DNA from: Rhodospirillales bacterium
GTDB taxonomy: Bacteria > Pseudomonadota > Alphaproteobacteria > Micavibrionales > Micavibrionaceae
Length of the DNA: 64,000 bases
NCBI GenBank assembly: GCA_020638365.1
Contig: JACKIQ010000001.1
Location: forward strand, 496,001 to 560,000
Reading direction: 5' to 3'
In this document: positions 47,317-55,852 of the stretch, one piece after another
Numbering within the stretch: the first letter of the stretch is position 1
How the letters are laid out: each line of letters starts with the position of its first letter
Notes under the pieces: generated by a model
Database searches by the model: none
The model's input: only the letters and a program-made list of their open reading frames with translations
What the model was told of the DNA's origin: nothing
Program-made: the position numbers and the translations under genes

Positions 47317-48873
47317 CTAGTTTTCCGTCCATTTCAGAACAGGGTACTTGGCCGCCTGCACCTCATCAAGCCTGCGGCGCGGCGACGAAAGGGGGAAGGC
47401 ATGGAAATCATCCGCCTTGCCGTTTCGAACATCGGACGCGAAATCCTTCATGACGCTTATAAAACGGTCGATGCTATCCTTGCTTTCGGTTTCGGTCGGC
47501 TCAATGAGCATCGTTCCTTGCAGAACGAGCGGAAAGTAGGTCGTCATCGGGTGATAGCCTCGTTCTACCAGGCCTTTCGCAATATCCAAGGTCGTGACGC
47601 CCAGCTCCTTCTGCTTCTTGTCGGTCAGAAGGCATTCGTGCATACAGGGACCTTCATAGGGGACATGGTACTCGTCCTTGAGGCAGGCCAGAATATAGTT
47701 CGCGTTGAGAACCGCGTCTTCCGCGACCTGCTTCAGACCGTCCGCGCCGTGCGAGAGCATGTAGGTCAGTGCGCGGACATGCATCCCGAACTGGCCCTGA
47801 AACGCCTTGAGTCTGCCAAGCGTTTCAGGACGGTCCTCGCCGCTTTCAAGCCGGTATGTTTCTCCGTCCTTAACCACGGTCGGAACGGGCATGGCATGAG
47901 CCAGTTTTTCCGAGCAGCAAATCGGTCCGGAACCGGGCCCGCCCCCGCCATGGGGCGTTGAAAAGGTTTTGTGCAGGTTGATGTGCATGACATCGACACC
48001 GAAATCGCCGGGGCGGATTTTTCCGACCAGCGCGTTGAAATTCGCGCCGTCGCAATAGAAATAACCGCCCGCCTCGTGCAGAAGATCGACAATTTCAAGA
48101 ATTTCCGTTTCGAAAAGACCGCAAGTGTTGGGATTTGTGACCATCATCCCGGCGATATCCGCTCCCTCAGGGTCGGTTTCAAACAACGCTTCCCTGAACG
48201 CCTCGACAGTCAGACGTCCGGTTTCGCGGGTCGGGATATTGCGAACCTGAAACCCGCACATGACGGCGGTCGCAGGGTTGGTCCCGTGTGCGGAGTCAGG
48301 GGATAGAACGATCTTGCGGCGCGTTTGCCCCGCAAGTTCATGCGCACGGCGGATTGTCATCATACCAGCCAGTTCCCCGTGCGCACCCGCAGCGGGCGTC
48401 AGGCAAACGCCGGGAAGCCCAGTGAGTTCAGCCAGCCAGTTTTGCAATTCGTGCTGGAGCTTTAATGCGCCCTGAACCGTTTCCTCCGGCTGGAGAGGAT
48501 GGATGTTCGCAAACCCATTCAAGCGCGCCACTTTCTCGTTCAGGCGCGGGTTGTGTTTCATCGTACAGGAGCCAAGGGGGAAAAACCCGTGGTCAATTGA
48601 GTAGTTCCAGGTACTCATCCTTACAAAATGGCGGAGGACCTGCGGTTCGCTGAGTTGCGGGAGGCCGACATTTTCCCGTGCCTGCGCTCCTGTGCGCAAA
48701 GGAGCCTTCGCGGGTTCGGGCAGGTCAACGCCCGGGCTATCGCTGAATTCCTTTTCCCAAAGCAGGTTTTCCTCGTAGTTCAGCCCGCGGTCGCCCGCAT
48801 AGGCTTCGAGGGCCGCTTTTTCACGTTCCTTATTATTTGTCTCGGTCATAATTTTTGCTTCTGCTGCACTCAT
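47317..48873 (-). CDS. gcvPB: Glycine dehydrogenase (decarboxylating) subunit 2 (P-protein beta)
   Basis: Second half of the split P-protein, which decarboxylates glycine and passes the aminomethyl group to lipoyl-GcvH. The 518 residues contain FPLGSCTMKHNPRLNEKVARL, LTPAAGAHGELAGM and the pyridoxal-phosphate lysine in INLHKTFSTPHGGGGPGSGP. Subunit length is typical. A small membrane-protein gene lies between it and gcvPA. It is the last gene of the operon. Start is an ATG with a poor ribosome site; a second ATG 8 codons on is possible. Confidence 0.96.
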   Translation of the reverse strand: MSAAEAKIMTETNNKEREKAALEAYAGDRGLNYEENLLWEKEFSDSPGVDLPEPAKAPLRTGAQARENVGLPQLSEPQVLRHFVRMSTWNYSIDHGFFPLGSCTMKHNPRLNEKVARLNGFANIHPLQPEETVQGALKLQHELQNWLAELTGLPGVCLTPAAGAHGELAGMMTIRRAHELAGQTRRKIVLSPDSAHGTNPATAVMCGFQVRNIPTRETGRLTVEAFREALFETDPEGADIAGMMVTNPNTCGLFETEILEIVDLLHEAGGYFYCDGANFNALVGKIRPGDFGVDVMHINLHKTFSTPHGGGGPGSGPICCSEKLAHAMPVPTVVKDGETYRLESGEDRPETLGRLKAFQGQFGMHVRALTYMLSHGADGLKQVAEDAVLNANYILACLKDEYHVPYEGPCMHECLLTDKKQKELGVTTLDIAKGLVERGYHPMTTYFPLVLQGTMLIEPTETESKDSIDRFISVMKDFASDVRNGKADDFHAFPLSSPRRRLDEVQAAKYPVLKWTEN

Positions 48874-48892
48874 ACCTTAAACCATCCTTGCA

Positions 48893-49276
48893 CTAGAACC
48901 TTTGTGTCGCCTGATTACATTCAAATTTCTCGACGCTGCTCGGGAGTCCTTTTGTATCCTTTTCTATAATTTCCATATTGCCGGACAGACGATCGAGATT
49001 AATCGTGGTCATTCCAAGATTGTGTTTCCACTCGGCGATAATCAGATACTCCGTAAAATTATGGATCTTTTCCATGGCTATCACTTCGCCTTCCAGCGTA
49101 AAAAGCCGCTGACGATCGTCAATCATAAGGCCTATCTTCGTTTTTCGGTCAGAAGTTTCGCATTTCAGATAGCGGCGAGGCTGGTCCTGCTGCAAAACAA
49201 ACAAGGATAACCCTACCCCGGCTCCGCCCAGCATCAAGCCCAAAAGAAACATCACAAAGCCGGTGTAAGAGTTCAT
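48893..49276 (-). CDS. Small membrane-anchored protein embedded in the gcv operon
   Basis: The 127-residue protein has one N-terminal hydrophobic helix (residues about 6-28, GFVMFLLGLMLGGAGVGLSLFVL) and a soluble part with alternating strands (LKCETSDRKTKIGLMIDD, TEYLIIAEWKHNLGMTTINLDRLSGNMEII) that ends with a Cys (KFECNQATQRF). I do not recognise it. Its ATG overlaps the gcvPA stop (ATGA), so it is translated from the same message, and gcvPB follows after 19 bases. Topology suggests a periplasmic beta domain on a single anchor. A link to glycine cleavage is implied only by the operon. Confidence 0.75.
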   Translation of the reverse strand: MNSYTGFVMFLLGLMLGGAGVGLSLFVLQQDQPRRYLKCETSDRKTKIGLMIDDRQRLFTLEGEVIAMEKIHNFTEYLIIAEWKHNLGMTTINLDRLSGNMEIIEKDTKGLPSSVEKFECNQATQRF

Positions 49277-50550
49277 ATCACTGTCTCCAATTCCTTTGCG
49301 AAAGCCTGAATGTCCCGGGAACTGGTCATTTCGGTCGCTGCAACGAGAAGGCGGGTTCCTTCCAACGGGAGGCCAGCAATAATTCCCTTCTTGCGCAGAT
49401 CTTTAACCGCCTTTTCCGCAGTTACGGGAAGGTCGATAACAAATTCATTAAAGAAAGACTGATTTTCAACCTTGACGCCCTTCACGGCCGCCAGCGTATC
49501 AGCAAGGTTGCATGCCGCTTCGTGGTTGAGGCGGGCCAGACGCTTAAAGCCTTCCTCGCCCAGCAGGGCCAGATGAACGGTAAAAGCCAGTGCGCACAGG
49601 CCCTGATTCGTGCAGATGTTCGAGGTCGCCTTGTCGCGCCGGATGTGCTGCTCCCGCGTGGAGAGAGTCAACACATAACCGCGTCGGCCATCCGCATCCT
49701 TAGTCATGCCGCACAGACGCCCAGGCATCTGGCGGAGATATTTTTCCCTGCATGCGAAGAAACCGAGATGAGGTCCGCCAAAGCCCATCGGCAGGCCTAT
49801 GGATTGCGCCTCCCCGCAGACGATATCAGCCTGAGCAGGCGAAGGCAGAAGCCCCAGAGAAACTATTTCAGTGATCAGAACAACGAGAAGCGCACCCGTT
49901 TCGTCACACTTTTTTCTCCATTTGTCATATTTGTGAGGTGTGCCGAAAAAGTCGGGGGACTGCACGATGACGCATGCGGTCTGCTCGTCCGGTTCTCCCT
50001 CAGATAAGGCTGAACCTTCGAAGTTCCCGAGATAAGAACCCAGAACTTCCCTGTATTGCGGGTGAAGAGGCGCACCGATTACAACCTTACTGCGCTTGGT
50101 CACGCGCATCGCCATCAAGGCCGCCTCGGCCAGGGCTGTCGAGCCGCAATACATGGAGGCGTTGGCGACGTCCTGCCCGGTGAGGCGGGCGATCATGGTC
50201 TGGTATTCGAAAATCACCTGCAATGTACCTTGCGCAATTTCCGGCTGGTATGGGGTGTAGGCGGTCAGGAACTCGGAACGCTGTATGATATAGTCGACCG
50301 ATGCGGGCACATGGTGGAAATATGTCCCCGCACCAAGGAAAAACGGTCCGTCCGGCGCTGCCCGGTTCTCGTTGGCGTACGACGACATGATCCGCTCGAC
50401 TTCGAGCTCTCCTTTATGGGAAGGCAAATTCGCCGTCCCTTTAATGAAAGCCTGTTCCGGCACATCTTTGTAAAGCGCATCAACGCTCTTTACCCCAATG
50501 GTGCGGAGCATTTCACCCCGGGCGTTTTTGCTGAGCGGGAGATAGCGCAT
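49273..50550 (-). CDS. gcvPA: Glycine dehydrogenase (decarboxylating) subunit 1 (P-protein alpha)
   Basis: First half of the split P-protein. The 425 residues include RYLPLSKNARGEMLRTIGVKSVDALY, LGAGTYFHHVPASVDYIIQRSEFLTAYTPYQPEIAQGTLQ and RDKATSNICTNQGLCALA, all diagnostic. The ATG shares one base with the gcvH stop (TGATG), so translation is coupled. It is slightly shorter than the usual 440-450 residues. It is followed by the overlapping small membrane-protein gene. Confidence 0.96.
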   Translation of the reverse strand: MRYLPLSKNARGEMLRTIGVKSVDALYKDVPEQAFIKGTANLPSHKGELEVERIMSSYANENRAAPDGPFFLGAGTYFHHVPASVDYIIQRSEFLTAYTPYQPEIAQGTLQVIFEYQTMIARLTGQDVANASMYCGSTALAEAALMAMRVTKRSKVVIGAPLHPQYREVLGSYLGNFEGSALSEGEPDEQTACVIVQSPDFFGTPHKYDKWRKKCDETGALLVVLITEIVSLGLLPSPAQADIVCGEAQSIGLPMGFGGPHLGFFACREKYLRQMPGRLCGMTKDADGRRGYVLTLSTREQHIRRDKATSNICTNQGLCALAFTVHLALLGEEGFKRLARLNHEAACNLADTLAAVKGVKVENQSFFNEFVIDLPVTAEKAVKDLRKKGIIAGLPLEGTRLLVAATEMTSSRDIQAFAKELETVI

Positions 50551-50927
50551 CAATCAATTTCCTTCAGATATTCGTTGTAGGCGGACTCGTCCATGAGTTC
50601 GCTCAAAGACGCGGCATTCTCCGCCTTGATTTTCACGATCCAGCCGTTGTCATTGACCGGGTTTTTGATCAGTTCGAGGTCGTCCACCATGGCATTGTTC
50701 ACCTCGACGACCTCCCCGGGAACAGGGGTATAGACTTCAGCGGCGGCCTTGACGGATTCAATTACCGCAACATCCCCGCCCTTGGTCACTTTTTTACCTA
50801 CATCGGGAAGTTCAAGGAATACGAGGTCTCCCAAGGCATCCTGAGCATGCTTGGTGATCCCGATCCAGACGATATCATCCTGCACGAGTACACACTCATG
50901 ATCCTTCGTGAATTTCAATGCGCTCAT
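50550..50927 (-). CDS. gcvH: Glycine cleavage system H protein
   Basis: Lipoyl carrier between P, T and L proteins. The 125-residue protein has the lipoylation site GDVAVIESVKAAAEVYTPVPG with Lys60 as the attachment lysine, preceded by LVFLELPDVGKKV, and it ends with the usual acid-rich helix. Its stop overlaps gcvPA. It follows gcvT by 48 bases. The lipoyl-attachment enzymes and the L protein are not in this window. Confidence 0.97.
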   Translation of the reverse strand: MSALKFTKDHECVLVQDDIVWIGITKHAQDALGDLVFLELPDVGKKVTKGGDVAVIESVKAAAEVYTPVPGEVVEVNNAMVDDLELIKNPVNDNGWIVKIKAENAASLSELMDESAYNEYLKEID

Positions 50928-50975
50928 TAATGCCTACCTTTCTGTCATTAAGCGTTTGTTCGTCTAAAGTCCTGT

Positions 50976-52100
50976 TTAAGCCGCGTTCTGCTTTTTCATG
51001 GATTTTGTGCGCGGCTTCATAAAGGGCATCGCAGATATTTCCGCAGCCAGCCTACGGTCCCTGACCACTACGAAAACCTGCTCTCCCGGTTTTGCGAAAT
51101 CGGGGTGGACGTAGCCCTGACCGATCGACGCTTTCAGTGTCGGAGACGGGCCACCGCTGGTCAGGCTGCCAATTTTCTGGCCGTCCCTGTTCAGAATCTC
51201 AGCCCCTTCGCGCGCGACGCCCCGTTCCGTGAGCTTAACTCCCACGCGCTTTCTGGACACGCCATTTTCTCGTTCATTCAGTGTACGCTTCGCCCCAATA
51301 AAGCCCGTGTTGTCCTTGCTCATGACCCAACCCAGATCAGCTTCGAGAGGCGATGTTCCGCCGTCAATATCGTGTCCGTACAGACAATATCCCATCTCAA
51401 GGCGCAAGGAGTCGCGGGCGGCTAGGCCGATCGGCTTCACGTCCTTGTGTCCGGCCAGAGTTTCCCATATCTTGCGGGCCGCCTTATTGTGCACACTGAT
51501 TTCAAAGCCGTCCTCGCCGGTGTACCCCAAGCGTGAGATATGGACCGTTTCGCCTAAAATTTTGACTTCGGGCATGATGAACATATAGGGCAGTTCCGAG
51601 AGATCTATATCGAAAAGATCCGCCATGACCGCTTCCGCCTTCGGACCCTGAACCGCGATTAAGCTACGGTCCTCAAGGTATTCCAGATTGATGTCGCCGG
51701 GAAGGTGGGTTTTCATCCAGGCGATATCTTTTTCCTTGCAGCCTGCGTTAATGACGATGAAAAACTCGTCCTCGGCCAAGCGCGTGATAATCAGGTCGTC
51801 CACGATCCCGCCTTCAGGGTTGGTCAAAACGGTGTACTGCGCCCGGCCTATCGGTTTTGAACGAAAGGCGGAAGGCGTGATTTTTTCCAGAAATCCGGAT
51901 ACTCCTTCGCCATCCAAAATAACCTGCCCCATGTGGGACACATCGAATATGCCGGCGGATTCGCGCACCCATTCATGTTCCTTAAGAACGCCCAACCCGT
52001 AGTATAGCGGCATGTCATAGCCTGCAAAGGGTCCCATTTTTGCGCCAAGAGCGAGGTGAGAGTCATGCAAGGCCGTTTTGCGCGTATCGGTTTCCGCCAC
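50976..52100 (-). CDS. gcvT: Aminomethyltransferase (glycine cleavage T protein)
   Basis: Releases ammonia and transfers the one-carbon unit to tetrahydrofolate. Hallmarks are KMGPFAGYDMPLYYG, FDVSHMGQVILDG, the folate-site Asp region (VDDLIITRL), and LGYTGEDGFEIS. I place the start at a GTG (374 residues) with GGGAG at spacing 8. An ATG 12 codons upstream lies over a TATAAT element, so it is probably untranslated. First gene of the operon. I saw no glycine riboswitch; the leader appears too short. Confidence 0.95.
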   Translation of the reverse strand: MAETDTRKTALHDSHLALGAKMGPFAGYDMPLYYGLGVLKEHEWVRESAGIFDVSHMGQVILDGEGVSGFLEKITPSAFRSKPIGRAQYTVLTNPEGGIVDDLIITRLAEDEFFIVINAGCKEKDIAWMKTHLPGDINLEYLEDRSLIAVQGPKAEAVMADLFDIDLSELPYMFIMPEVKILGETVHISRLGYTGEDGFEISVHNKAARKIWETLAGHKDVKPIGLAARDSLRLEMGYCLYGHDIDGGTSPLEADLGWVMSKDNTGFIGAKRTLNERENGVSRKRVGVKLTERGVAREGAEILNRDGQKIGSLTSGGPSPTLKASIGQGYVHPDFAKPGEQVFVVVRDRRLAAEISAMPFMKPRTKSMKKQNAA

Positions 52101-52125
52101 AGTATTTTCTCCCTGATTTGAACAG

Positions 52126-52152
52126 ATTATAGGCATAGCAAATGTTTGACAG
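52126..52152 (-). promoter_or_regulatory. Candidate gcv operon promoter
   Basis: A perfect TATAAT on the minus strand lies 15 bases from CTGTCA, a moderate -35. The start near 52119 leaves only about 20 bases before the GTG. Confidence 0.45.
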
Positions 52153-52215
52153 AACTTTAAGTCAAAAAACGACTAAAAGAGCGTAAATTCGTGCTGTTTT
52201 TATTGGTCGGGGAGA

Positions 52216-53502
52216 TCAGGGCTCGCGCAGGGCATTCTGGCTCACCCGCAACAGAGGCTTGAAGATCGCACGCAGAACCGAAATTTTCCCCGAGAGAATG
52301 TTTGCTTCGACAGTCATTCCGGGGTAAATCGGCTCAAACCCCTTTACGGATTCCGGATCGAGAGCGATTTTTACACGGTAGAAGACCGCGCCGGAATCAT
52401 CGCGCAGAGAATCAGCGCTAATTTCGGTTATGCTGCCCTTGAGCGTACCGTAAATTGAAGAATCGTAAGCGGTGATTTTCACGCTTGCGGGAAGGCCGTT
52501 CCAGACAAGGCCGCGGTCCTTGGTGTTCATTCTGGCTTCCACGATCAGATTGTCGTCTAGGGGAATAATCTCGGCAAGGATCGCGCCGGGTCCGATCACC
52601 CCGCCTTCCGTATTGATATGGATCTTGTTGACCAACCCCTTTACAGGGGCGTAAAGGGCCGTACGCTGAACCTGATCGAGATCGGCCTTCAGTTTTTCCT
52701 GGAGCTTCTGGCGGTCGAGTTCGACCTTGCTTATTTCGTCTAGAACCTCCATCTTGAGACGTTCGTCGAGTTCGGCCTTTTGCTTGCGGATTTCTTCAAG
52801 TTCGGCTCTGGTGATCGGGATCATTTTCTCGATACTGCCGATGCGGGTGTCGAAGTTGCTGACCTCGCTTTTTGAATCGAGATAACGGCTCTCCGATACA
52901 GCTCCGGAACGGCGCAGCTTTTCGTTAATGTTCAGCTTATCCTGAGCGATCTTGCGTTCGGCTCTAAGGTTGCCTAGTTGCTGTTTCAGGTCTTCGAGTT
53001 TCAGCGTTTTCTGGTTTTCGCGTTCCTCGAATACGCCGCGCTTTTCCTCCTGCGATTGCATGCGAGATTCGAACAGGCGCTCCTCGTTGGTGGCAATCTC
53101 TGCCAGACCGCCTTTCCGATCCTCCTCGGCCAGAGTAAATTCCTTTTCTCCGAGCCGTTCTGATTCAAGGCGGAGGGCGCGGATATCCAGAGCCTTCATC
53201 GCTATGCGATTGCCTTCGAGTTCTGAGGACGCGCCCTGATTGCGGATCTGGAACAGAGGCTGGCCCTTTTCCACGCGCTGGCCTTCGCGGACAAGGATTT
53301 GATCGACGATCCCGCCTTCGAGATGCTGGACAAGTTTTGACTGGCCTGAGGGAATGATGCGACCCTGGGCACGGACCTGCTGGTCGATGCGAGAAAGGCC
53401 TGACCAGAGGAAAAAAGTTACAATGAGAAGGATGACCGTATAGAGAAGAGGACGGTAGTTCCATTCATGTCCATTGGAGATGTCCAGATCAAATTCGCTC
53501 AT
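52216..53502 (-). CDS. HlyD-family type I secretion periplasmic adaptor
   Basis: Links an inner-membrane ABC exporter to an outer-membrane TolC channel. The 428 residues have a short cytoplasmic arm, one membrane helix (about 19-36, LLYTVILLIVTFFLW), a lipoyl-like half (RAQGRIIPSG, then QHLEGGIVDQILVREGQRVEKGQPLF), a long coiled coil of about 160 residues (100-265) and a second lipoyl and beta-barrel part. The ATG overlaps the upstream exporter stop (ATGA), so the two are coupled. TolC is not in the window. It is last in the RTX operon. Confidence 0.95.
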   Translation of the reverse strand: MSEFDLDISNGHEWNYRPLLYTVILLIVTFFLWSGLSRIDQQVRAQGRIIPSGQSKLVQHLEGGIVDQILVREGQRVEKGQPLFQIRNQGASSELEGNRIAMKALDIRALRLESERLGEKEFTLAEEDRKGGLAEIATNEERLFESRMQSQEEKRGVFEERENQKTLKLEDLKQQLGNLRAERKIAQDKLNINEKLRRSGAVSESRYLDSKSEVSNFDTRIGSIEKMIPITRAELEEIRKQKAELDERLKMEVLDEISKVELDRQKLQEKLKADLDQVQRTALYAPVKGLVNKIHINTEGGVIGPGAILAEIIPLDDNLIVEARMNTKDRGLVWNGLPASVKITAYDSSIYGTLKGSITEISADSLRDDSGAVFYRVKIALDPESVKGFEPIYPGMTVEANILSGKISVLRAIFKPLLRVSQNALREP

Positions 53503-55733
53503 GACCGCCCTCCGGGGTGAGCGGGTCCGGCTCCAAGGGCGTGCAGGATTTCATCTCGCGGTCCATCGGACGTTATGCGGCCCCTAGTTAAAAGAACCAG
53601 ACGATCAACAAGCGGGAGGAGTGTCGTGCGATGCGTGACGAGAATAAAGGTCTTATCCTTCAGATAGGTCTTCAGGTTTCTTTGGATCGCCTGTTCGAGC
53701 ATCGAGTCCATTCCCGTTGTCGGTTCATCGAAAATCAGGATGGACGGATTGCGGATCATTGCGCGAGCGAGAGAAATGGCCTGCTGCTGGCCTCCTGAAA
53801 GGCGGGCGCCACCCTCTCCTATTTCCGTATCATAGCCCTGCCCGGTCTGCTGGATGTACATATTTACACCGGAAAGCTCCGCAGCGCGGGCGAAGTCCTG
53901 TTCGCTCACATCGTGGGCGCCGAGCAAGATGTTGTCGCGGATCGTGCCAGAAAAGAAGAACGCTTTCTGAGGTACAAAACCGATAGAGCGGCGCAACTCA
54001 GCAGGGAGAATCGTATCATGCGCGTACCCATCGTACAGGATCGTTCCCGTCAGCGGGGTCACAAGGCCACCCAAAAGATGGGCAAGCGTTGATTTTCCTG
54101 CCCCTGTCTGACCGATCAAGCCGACTTTCTCGCCCGCGCCGATAGAAAGGTTGATACCCTGCACGGCCGGCATGCTTTGCCCTTTGTACTGGTACGTGAC
54201 GTTACGCAGTTCCATCTGTCCAGAAAAGGGACCTTTTTTACCCAAGGACGCCGCAAGTTCCGTTTCGGAGGGTGTCGAGAAAATCGTGTCGATGGTCCGC
54301 AGGACATCGCGCGACTGTTTCAAGCGCGAGAGTACCGCCGCCACGCCCGTGACCGGCGCCACAGCGCGGCCAGAGAGGATTGTTGCGGCTATGAGGCCAC
54401 CGATACTCAGATCGCCGGACTGGATCGCATATACCCCGAAAAAAACAACGAAGACGTTAACAAGGGCCATAATCAGGGCGCAGAGATTGCCCGCCACGTT
54501 CAAAGCGGACTGGTTACGGCGGGCGCTTGCGGCGGCGTGTTCGCAGGACTCGCTCCAGCGCGCCAGACGCGCTCCTGACGCACCGAACATGCGGATCGCC
54601 TGCACCCCGCCAAGCATTTCAACCAGAACTGACGATTTGGATTGCGTCGTCGTAAAAAGTTCTCGCGTGCTGCGGGTCAGAAGAGACTGCATGACCGTCT
54701 GAACCGCGAGAATTGCCAAGACTCCGGCAACGGGGACCAAGGTCACCGCCGGGGCGATCCAGTGAATCACCAGAATGAACAAGAGTGCGAAGGGCAAATC
54801 CACAAAAGCCGGGACAAGGCGTGTTGAGTAGAAATCGCGCAACCCCTGCAGCTCCTTAAAAATGTTGGTTTTTTCTCCAATGGTCATGGATGTCGCATCG
54901 GGAGAAAGATCAATCAGGCGCTCCATCAGCGCACGGTCAAAACGGACGCTCAGGCGTGCTGCCACTTTTTCGAGAATATGTGCGCGGATTGTGCGGAACA
55001 GGAAATCAAAGGACAAGGCCAGCGTAATCCCTAGAGTCAGGACGAACAGAGTATCGACCGCGAAATTCGGGACCACGCGGTCATACACATTCATCGTAAA
55101 GATCGGCAGGGCGATCACGAAGAGGTTGATAAACAAAGAACAGACCAGAATTTCGGCATATCCGGGCCAGTAGGCGCGGATAGGCTGCCAGAACCAATCA
55201 ACCTTTCCCTGCTTCCACATGTGGGCGGTCGTCGCGTCGTCCTTTCCCTTGGCCGTTATCAGCACCGCATGGCCGAGGTAGGAGTCGCGCAGAGAATCCT
55301 GATCCCATTCCACCTTCCCCTTACCGGGCAAATAACATCCAACGCCCTCTCCTTGCGCTGGAACGCGGACTATCGCTTTTTTTTCCTTCAGAAGAAGAAT
55401 TACAGGCGCAGCCAGTTCACCGAGCATGCCGAAAGGGATTTTTTTTATCTGCGCCTTCATGCCGATTTTATCGGCCATTTCCTGAAGGCCCGCGGGTTCC
55501 AGAAAATCCCCCGCGCTTTCCATTGCCGCCCGCACCGATTCCAGATCAGGATTTTTACCTTGCAGGGAAAGGATATAGCGAAAACTGTCCTGAAGAGGGT
55601 CGACCAACTTTTCGCCCCGGTTCACAGTCTTGCCGGGCCGAATTTTTTCTTCCGCCCCGATCCCCGGCCCGCCTGCTTCTGGCGCATTGGCGGCGGATTT
55701 TTTTCTGTTTGAGGTTTTGATTTTAGTGGACAT
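53499..55733 (-). CDS. Type I secretion ABC exporter (permease-ATPase) with inactive C39-like domain
   Basis: Exports the RTX protein in one step. The 744 residues start with a polar arm (to about 45), then an N-terminal C39-like domain (about 45-165) without the catalytic Cys, like exporters that dock RTX substrates rather than cut a leader. Six membrane helices follow, then the ATPase with Walker A GQTGAGKST, Q-loop VPQKAFFFSGTIRDN, signature LSGGQQQ, Walker B LIFDEPTTGMD and the H-loop His in VTHRTTLL. Genes for the RTX substrate (upstream) and HlyD (overlapping downstream) share the operon. It has a weak ribosome site. Confidence 0.95.
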   Translation of the reverse strand: MSTKIKTSNRKKSAANAPEAGGPGIGAEEKIRPGKTVNRGEKLVDPLQDSFRYILSLQGKNPDLESVRAAMESAGDFLEPAGLQEMADKIGMKAQIKKIPFGMLGELAAPVILLLKEKKAIVRVPAQGEGVGCYLPGKGKVEWDQDSLRDSYLGHAVLITAKGKDDATTAHMWKQGKVDWFWQPIRAYWPGYAEILVCSLFINLFVIALPIFTMNVYDRVVPNFAVDTLFVLTLGITLALSFDFLFRTIRAHILEKVAARLSVRFDRALMERLIDLSPDATSMTIGEKTNIFKELQGLRDFYSTRLVPAFVDLPFALLFILVIHWIAPAVTLVPVAGVLAILAVQTVMQSLLTRSTRELFTTTQSKSSVLVEMLGGVQAIRMFGASGARLARWSESCEHAAASARRNQSALNVAGNLCALIMALVNVFVVFFGVYAIQSGDLSIGGLIAATILSGRAVAPVTGVAAVLSRLKQSRDVLRTIDTIFSTPSETELAASLGKKGPFSGQMELRNVTYQYKGQSMPAVQGINLSIGAGEKVGLIGQTGAGKSTLAHLLGGLVTPLTGTILYDGYAHDTILPAELRRSIGFVPQKAFFFSGTIRDNILLGAHDVSEQDFARAAELSGVNMYIQQTGQGYDTEIGEGGARLSGGQQQAISLARAMIRNPSILIFDEPTTGMDSMLEQAIQRNLKTYLKDKTFILVTHRTTLLPLVDRLVLLTRGRITSDGPRDEILHALGAGPAHPGGRS

Positions 55734-55811
55734 AGAACAGCGCTTACGGCGAGAATCACCGCTATAAAGTCGTGTTGATCAACGTTTTGAGGCTATCAGA
55801 AAACAGATTGT

Positions 55812-55852
55812 CCCACAACTCGGGGCACTTTTAGTGCCGGGTTTCCTGTGGG
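55812..55852 (-). promoter_or_regulatory. Large hairpin between the RTX gene and its exporter
   Basis: Nested inverted repeats (CCCACA with TGTGGG outside; AACCCGGCAC with GTGCCCCGAGTT inside) form a 41-base stem-loop directly after the RTX stop. No T-tract follows, so it probably stabilises the 3' end or lowers readthrough, setting different levels of substrate and transporter. Confidence 0.55.

Noticed and set aside
52101..52136. Upstream ATG start for gcvT (12 extra codons)
   Set aside because: It overlaps the TATAAT element, and the GTG has the only good ribosome site.
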